A stretch of DNA of 64,000 nucleotides, from the NCBI GenBank assembly GCA_039105265.1, contig JAPFFF010000037.1, positions 496,001 to 560,000 of the forward strand, in the 5' to 3' direction. Below are positions 58,863 through 64,000 of the stretch, in pieces (positions within the stretch are counted from its first letter, which is position 1; every line of letters begins with the position of its first letter). This DNA is from Tritrichomonas musculus (Eukaryota; Parabasalia; Tritrichomonadida; Tritrichomonadidae). The notes beneath the pieces were generated by a model. The model ran no database searches. It was not told the DNA's origin and was given only the letters and a program-made list of their open reading frames with translations. Made by a program: the position numbers and the translations under genes.

Positions 58863-59784
58863 ATAGAGGGGTCAACCGCTCAACCGTTGTCAAAAAATTG
58901 AGAGAAATAAAAAATCTAAAGATCAATGCAAAATAAATTATTAAATAAATATAACAGTATTTATGAATAATAAAAAATTGCATTAAAAAAAATTTCCTTT
59001 ATTTTGCCAGGAGTTAGAAGAGATCAAAGTCTTAATGACATGTGATATGAATTACATTTTTTAAAAATTAAAAATCATTATAAAAAGCCATTAATTAATA
59101 TATTTTTGGATTTAAACTCCTTATGATCAAACAAATATTCAATTTTATTCAATAAAACCCTCAAAAAATTATTAAAAAACATCAAATAAAAGATATTTTC
59201 AAAGATTTATTATTTCTCCTCATGAAAAACAAAAATTGAAGAAAAATAACCATAATCATCTATTAATAAATGGTTAAACAATCAAAAGTAAACAAACATT
59301 TATTACTTTTTTTTTTGAAATATATATCAATAATTTTATGAAATAACAGAACGTTTAACTGTTAAAATTTCAATTATTGTGATATATAAATAAATAATTC
59401 CTAACAAATTTCATATTTTAATATACTATTTTATTTGATTTAATTCTTCATTGTAGAGATATCATTTTTTGGTTTTTTTATATTTTATTTAAATTATTTT
59501 ATATTTTATAATTATAATATATTTAAATTTTTTACACCATAGTATTTAATTCATAAGATATTTTGGCTTGAAAGAGAATTATAGTTATATGAAAAAGTGG
59601 AAATTTTCAAATTTTTTTAATTGAATTTTTATTTCCTCTATAATTCCTGGCAAAATAAGCGAATTTATAATTTGAGCATAAAAATATATATTACTATATA
59701 TAAAGAATTAGAATAATTATTTTATTTAATCAAATCTTTATAAAAATACTTTTTTGACATTTTCTTGGCGGTTGACCCCCCTAT
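58863..59784. mobile_element. 922-bp non-autonomous transposon with 17-bp inverted repeats
   Basis: The left end ATAGAGGGGTCAACCGC and the reverse complement of the right end ATAGGGGGGTCAACCGC differ at one base. An exact 8-bp duplication flanks the element. Eight bases is the hAT/P/MuDR-adjacent size class. The interior is A/T-rich and non-coding, so movement would need a transposase supplied elsewhere. Confidence 0.82.
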
Positions 59785-59792
59785 AATAAAAC
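59785..59792. repeat. 8-bp target duplication AATAAAAC, right
   Basis: Identical to 58855-58862. Confidence 0.8.
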
Positions 59793-59943
59793 TTTCTGAT
59801 GATAAATATTATCTAGCATCAAATATTATTTTTTTTATTTTTTTATTAAAAAACATTATAAACAAAGAAAACAACCATTATACACTTAAATTTTTAAAAT
59901 CCGATTGTTGGTTCTTTCTAAAAAGTTATATTTATCGGTAATT

Positions 59944-60386
59944 ATCGGATACAAAATTTTGGGGAATCGTATTTTTCTACGCCTCTTTTTGAATGGTTTT
60001 AAACTTTTTGAATACTTTTTTATACATTTTTTATTCAATTTTTGCTAAATAATGCATAAATATTTAGTTCAAATGGCTTCCCGATTCATCCAGCAATTCA
60101 AGGAGCCTGATTCGGCTTCGCGCAGCCCTGTGGTGATCACTAGTGCGTATATTCCTGAAAAATTATGTAAAAATAAAAAAAAATTATATCAAAAAAAGCA
60201 AATAGTTATAATTTTAAGAAAAAATTTAAATTTACGATTTTTTTGGTTAATTTTCTTAACAGAGTAAGTTAAATTTCACCTTATGATGGCGGTTTTTTAC
60301 TTTCCATGAATAGCTCTATTCATGGATAGAAAAACCATTCAAAAAGTGGCGTAGAAAAAAACGATTGTCCCAAAATTTTAATCAGA
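59944..60386. repeat. Inverted repeat around a GC-richer insert
   Basis: 59944-60000 (ending TACGCCTCTTTTTGAATGG) and 60331-60386 (starting CCATTCAAAAAGTGGCGTAG) are diverged reverse complements of ~56 bp. To the right, repeated ATCGATA/TTATCGG words run to AGCAACCCTG at 60511, the mirror of a hAT-like CAGGGTTGC end; the matching left end was not found. A perfect 9-bp hairpin CCATGAATA/TATTCATGG lies at 60304-60325. Confidence 0.55.
60052..60267 (+). CDS. Hypothetical 71-codon ORF inside the inverted repeat
   Basis: ATG at 60052. Residues ~8-40 (MASRFIQQFKEPDSASRSPV, then VITSAYIPEKL) are encoded by a patch clearly richer in G and C than the surroundings and look like real protein; the rest is Lys/Leu-rich AT-type sequence. 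It could be a captured host exon fragment carried by a transposon, or chance. No family is recognised. Confidence 0.25.
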   Translation: MHKYLVQMASRFIQQFKEPDSASRSPVVITSAYIPEKLCKNKKKLYQKKQIVIILRKNLNLRFFWLIFLTE

Positions 60387-60511
60387 TAAAAAATTTATCG
60401 ATAAAATTTTTCATTTATCGATATTTATCTGTCATCGAAAGTTTATCAGATAATATCGATATTCATTGGACGATCATAACCGTTATCGGATAATATCGAT
60501 AAGCAACCCTG

Positions 60512-60966
60512 ACTCATTTTTTTTTAATAGTAAAAGATTGATAAAATGAAAGTATTTTTTTTTTTTTTTTATAATATCTTTTATTTAATTTTTTTTTTTG
60601 ATTTTTAAATTTATATAGCAAACATTATGTTTAAGTTTATGATATTTTATACAATTGAATTCAAAGATAAAGATATTTTTTAATCATTCATTTTCTATTC
60701 AAATCTACTATTGAATTTTCAATTTGAAAAAAATGTCTATCAAATAATCATAAATTTCTAAAAACATATTTATTTCCAAATATTGAAAAAAAATCATATT
60801 TATAATGCTATAAAAATTATACATATAATTATTTACTATGATATTTAATTTATTTTATTTTTTAAAGTTAAAAAAGATTGGATAATTTTAGTTGAATATT
60901 TATATTGTGAAGTAAAGAATAATATTTCTGATAAAAAGCAATATATTTGTGAAGAGAGCAGTAAAT
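60512..60966. other. AT-rich region upstream of the surface-protein gene
   Basis: About 0.45 kb of A/T-rich DNA with long T and A runs and no frame of note; it must hold the upstream promoter of the following gene. Confidence 0.5.
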
Positions 60967-60972
60967 TCATTT
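60967..60972 (+). promoter_or_regulatory. Initiator-like element of the surface-protein gene
   Basis: TCATTT, three bases before ATG at 60976 (TTCATTTGATATG), fits the trichomonad initiator and supports this start. Confidence 0.5.
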
Positions 60973-60975
60973 GAT

Positions 60976-63900
60976 ATGTTGTTTTTTACACTCTTGGCAA
61001 ATCTCTTTTCAAACAATCCATCCCATAAAATATTTACTAAAAGTAACCAGCGTTTGACATTTGCTCCAGTTTCTGGTGATTATGCGAATAATAATTGGGT
61101 TAATAATAATAAAATTAACCCATCCCAATTTACGTACACCTCTAATGGAGATAAAGACGATCATCCTCTTTCATACGCGTTTAATAACCCAGATACTACT
61201 CAAGAAGATCCCAATATATATTGGGTTTCAAAAGAACCAGTTACAGAAAGTTCACCCAGTTCAATTTTTATTACATTTGAGCAAATGGCTACAGTACGAG
61301 GCTTTCTCTATTCTCCTGCATTCAGGACTAGAACTATAGTTCGTTATTTTGACGGTTTTCCTCTTACATTAAAAATTTATTCTTCTCAAGGCGATGGGCC
61401 ATATACATTAAATGATGTTTTTTCAGGTCCAGTTCCCACTTCGGTGAATTGGGATCGAACTCAATTTATTTTTAGTAACCCAATTCAATGTAGCAAATTG
61501 CTAATTGAAATTTGTGAAGCTTCGCCTGATGGTTCTTTTTCAGGAAATAAAACTAATGCAGTTGCAAAAGAGTTTATTTTTATTGGTGAAATTAATAAAT
61601 TAGCTGGTGAGGCAGTCAAAGGTGTATATGCTGATAACAATTACATTACACTTCATGAAGTTCCAACCAACGAATTTACATACGAATCGACAGGATCTGA
61701 AAAACAAGGCTTCCCACTTTCAAACGCTTTTGATAATAATTTTAAAACATATTGGAGCGCATTATACGAGAACAACCAAACATTCAAAAGTTCTATTATA
61801 ATAACATTCAATGAACCGAAAACTATAGAAGCTGTACTCCTTGATAGCGCATTTAGTACTAAAACCATACGCAGATTTGATGGATATCCTACCACCTTCA
61901 ATATTTATACAACCTTGGGGCAAGAGCCATATAAGTTAGGCGCAACATTTGAGCAAAATCCAAGCGCAGTTACTTGGAACAGAACTCAATTTGCTTTTAC
62001 AAATCCAATTCTTTGCAAAAAGTTAAAATTAGAATTTGCTGAAGTTACACCAGATGCTTCATTTTCCAATAGTCAGAAATGCGCAGTTGTAAGTGGGCTG
62101 TTCTTTATTGAAAGATTCGTTCCAGACAGAGGCCAATGGCAAAAGCCATTTTCACCATATGATTCAACAACTTATGTGAATAATCATTTAATGGAACCAT
62201 ACTTATATAGATCAACGGGAGATAAAGAAGGTCATCCAATCTCATTAGCTTTTGATCCAGAGAATACAAATACTTATTGGGTTTCAGATAAACCTGTTTC
62301 TGAATCATCACCAAGTTCAATTTTCATAACTTTTAAAAAAGCTTGTACAATAAATGCTTTTCTCATTGATACTGCATTTAGAACACTAACAGTGCGCGAG
62401 TTCGATGGCTTTCCTCTAAAACTAAATATATATACATCCTATATGGATAGCCCATTCACGTTGAATGCTGTTTTTACTGGAGATACACCAACACAAAAGG
62501 ATCTTTCGAAATTCCTATATGTTTTCAATTATCCAATTAGATGTGATAAAGTACAAGTTGAATTCGTCGAAGTTACACCAGATGGATCGTTTTCTGCTAA
62601 TGCCAAACATGCAGTTGTACGTACCATTTTGTTCGTTGGTGAACCTGATGTAGATTTTATAGAATCTAAAGGAGTTGAAGGAATATATAATAACCCAAGC
62701 TACGTTAATGCACAAAAAATTAAATCAAGTACTATTACTCGTTCATCCTCAGGAGATATGAATAATTATCCACTTTCTAATTTATTTGACGATAAAACAA
62801 ATACATTTTGGAATTCAGATAAAATAAATACTGATGATTTTCATGCTACAATTAATGTAGCATTTCAAACTCAGGTTACATTGGATGCAATACTTATGAG
62901 AACAACATATAACTCGTCGGGCCAAATTCGTACTTTCAATGGCTTTCCAACTGTTTTCAAAGTTTTTGCATCGAAAGAGACATCAGGAGATTTTCAACAT
63001 CAAGCTACTTTTATTGGAGAGCTAGAGTATCCAACAGAAACAGTTCAATTTCCCTTCAAGACTCCACTGAACTGTAGAAGATTGAAATTAGAATTTGCAG
63101 ACGTAACACCAAATTTATTCTTCGCACAAGGAGCAAAATTAGCGTCTGCATCTCTACTTCAATTCTTAAATGAGCCACCAAGCCCTCCTCCTCTTCCTGA
63201 ATTAGGTGGTTCTATAGAATTAAGCCCTGAACAATGCAATAATAAGTATCAATGTCGTATTAATATTACTAATGATAAACAATATAACATTATTATTAGA
63301 GGTTCAACATTTTCTGGTTACAGAAATACGGAAGCTAATGGAGGCGCAATTAGTTTAGTAAATACAGGCTCTATAATGGAAAATGTTGAATATCGTCAAT
63401 GTGAATCTAGTTTCGGCGGTGGAGCAATTTTCTACCAAAATAAATTAGAACAAGAAAATAATTTCGTTTTGAGAAACATCAACTTCTATAATTGCAAAGC
63501 TGTTTTCGGAGGAGGTGCATATATCTATTCAAAACAAGCGTTGGTCGAAATTGATACTTGTAATTTTAATAATAATGAATTGCTACCACCAGGGCAAAAT
63601 TCAGGAAACTTTTATGGAGGAAGTGCACTTTACATGAGTACATTACATGGAACTACTTCTCAAGTTACATTTAATGGCTGCCATGGAACTGTTGTCAAAA
63701 TTAACACAGATATGAATGCACGTCCGGCTCTTTCCAGTAGCTCACATTCTTCAAAAGGTAATCAAAAGTCAGTTTTATTCTCTCATTGTACTTTTAATGC
63801 TGATGAAAGTACTACATCATCAATTTATTATATTCGTGGAAAAAGCGACGAATCGCTATTCAAAGTTTCAGAATGCGTTTTCAAGGGACAACTTTCCAAA

Positions 63901-64000
63901 GGCGCGCACCATATTGATGGCAAATTTGCATCAAACATAGCACCAAAACTTTTGGTTACTTTGTGCAAATTTTCAACCAATTCTAAAAATGCACTTAATT
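60976..64000 (+). CDS. Surface protein: F5/8C-like repeats plus Pmp-like beta-helix (3' end outside window)
   Basis: Open from ATG at 60976 to the window edge without a stop (1,008 codons). The N-terminus MLFFTLLANLFSN looks like a signal peptide. Four ~150-residue repeats follow (about 54-205, 235-380, 410-556, 588-733), each with (D/N)-x-Y/FW(V/N/A)S, a hydrophobic (F/V)L(I/L)(D/S)(S/T)AF strand, F(D/N)G(F/Y)P, and a closing LxxE(F/I)xExxP; these resemble discoidin/F5-8C carbohydrate-binding domains. From ~742 the protein changes to short repeats with GGAI/GGGAYIYS/GGSALYM motifs alternating with C-x-F strands (VSECVFKG, LLVTLCKFS), as in chlamydial Pmp-like proteins, a large surface family in trichomonads. 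The pseudogene at 46.6 kb suggests a C-terminal membrane anchor. A role in host or prey adhesion is inferred. Confidence 0.8.
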   Translation, partial: MLFFTLLANLFSNNPSHKIFTKSNQRLTFAPVSGDYANNNWVNNNKINPSQFTYTSNGDKDDHPLSYAFNNPDTTQEDPNIYWVSKEPVTESSPSSIFITFEQMATVRGFLYSPAFRTRTIVRYFDGFPLTLKIYSSQGDGPYTLNDVFSGPVPTSVNWDRTQFIFSNPIQCSKLLIEICEASPDGSFSGNKTNAVAKEFIFIGEINKLAGEAVKGVYADNNYITLHEVPTNEFTYESTGSEKQGFPLSNAFDNNFKTYWSALYENNQTFKSSIIITFNEPKTIEAVLLDSAFSTKTIRRFDGYPTTFNIYTTLGQEPYKLGATFEQNPSAVTWNRTQFAFTNPILCKKLKLEFAEVTPDASFSNSQKCAVVSGLFFIERFVPDRGQWQKPFSPYDSTTYVNNHLMEPYLYRSTGDKEGHPISLAFDPENTNTYWVSDKPVSESSPSSIFITFKKACTINAFLIDTAFRTLTVREFDGFPLKLNIYTSYMDSPFTLNAVFTGDTPTQKDLSKFLYVFNYPIRCDKVQVEFVEVTPDGSFSANAKHAVVRTILFVGEPDVDFIESKGVEGIYNNPSYVNAQKIKSSTITRSSSGDMNNYPLSNLFDDKTNTFWNSDKINTDDFHATINVAFQTQVTLDAILMRTTYNSSGQIRTFNGFPTVFKVFASKETSGDFQHQATFIGELEYPTETVQFPFKTPLNCRRLKLEFADVTPNLFFAQGAKLASASLLQFLNEPPSPPPLPELGGSIELSPEQCNNKYQCRINITNDKQYNIIIRGSTFSGYRNTEANGGAISLVNTGSIMENVEYRQCESSFGGGAIFYQNKLEQENNFVLRNINFYNCKAVFGGGAYIYSKQALVEIDTCNFNNNELLPPGQNSGNFYGGSALYMSTLHGTTSQVTFNGCHGTVVKINTDMNARPALSSSSHSSKGNQKSVLFSHCTFNADESTTSSIYYIRGKSDESLFKVSECVFKGQLSKGAHHIDGKFASNIAPKLLVTLCKFSTNSKNALN

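Noticed and set aside
1-64000. CRISPR arrays, bacterial operons, spliceosomal introns
   Set aside because: No regularly spaced identical short repeats with unique spacers, no Shine-Dalgarno organisation, and no trichomonad intron signature (GTATGT with ACTAACACACAG) seen in the genes read.

Overview
The window looks like trichomonad nuclear DNA, most likely Tritrichomonas foetus or a close relative. Intronless genes are packed between very AT-rich spacers. Several starts carry a trichomonad-type initiator (TCAYWW, a few bases before ATG), some stop codons merge into TAAA, and the gene set (large TKL kinase, PSAT, F5/8C plus Pmp-like surface protein, Polinton) fits that group. The species call is inference; no ribosomal or other marker gene is present.

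Layout. 1-13.7 kb is a compact host block: a GH3 glycosidase 5' end, a VPS13-like lipid-transfer protein, a TM2-domain membrane protein, a TKL kinase with a helical-repeat tail, an EB1 protein, an Elongin-A-like protein with a BC box, and phosphoserine aminotransferase. 13.7-15.6 kb is AT-rich spacer.

15,588-38,204 is one Polinton (Maverick), much richer in GC than its surroundings. It has ~1 kb terminal inverted repeats that mirror each other base for base in length and a 5-6 bp target duplication. It looks whole, with none or about one doubtful break, and the matching ends imply a young insertion. It carries protein-primed DNA polymerase B, HNH/NUMOD-type proteins, a bZIP-like protein, two large fibre-like ORFs, candidate penton, double-jelly-roll major capsid, a membrane-active-type small protein, A32-like packaging ATPase, integrase and several unknowns. 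Between the early-type genes lies a 0.6 kb non-coding island with a predicted three-way-junction RNA, a 67-bp triplet repeat and a tRNA-like sequence.

38.2-60.9 kb is an extremely AT-rich transposon graveyard. It holds a 228-bp TTAA-flanked MITE, a 411-bp tandem repeat, a broken Tc1-type DD34E transposase next to a Myb-like fragment, a long inverted repeat (53.2/57.3 kb), a 922-bp element with an 8-bp target duplication, and other inverted repeats. The clearest event is at 46,977-52,636: a hAT-like DNA transposon, with a long open transposase gene inside, split an older surface-protein pseudogene. The host reading frame can be followed across the target duplication.

60,976-64,000 is the 5' part of an intact paralogue of that pseudogene: a secreted or membrane surface protein with four F5/8C-like repeats followed by Pmp-like beta-helix repeats, running off the window.
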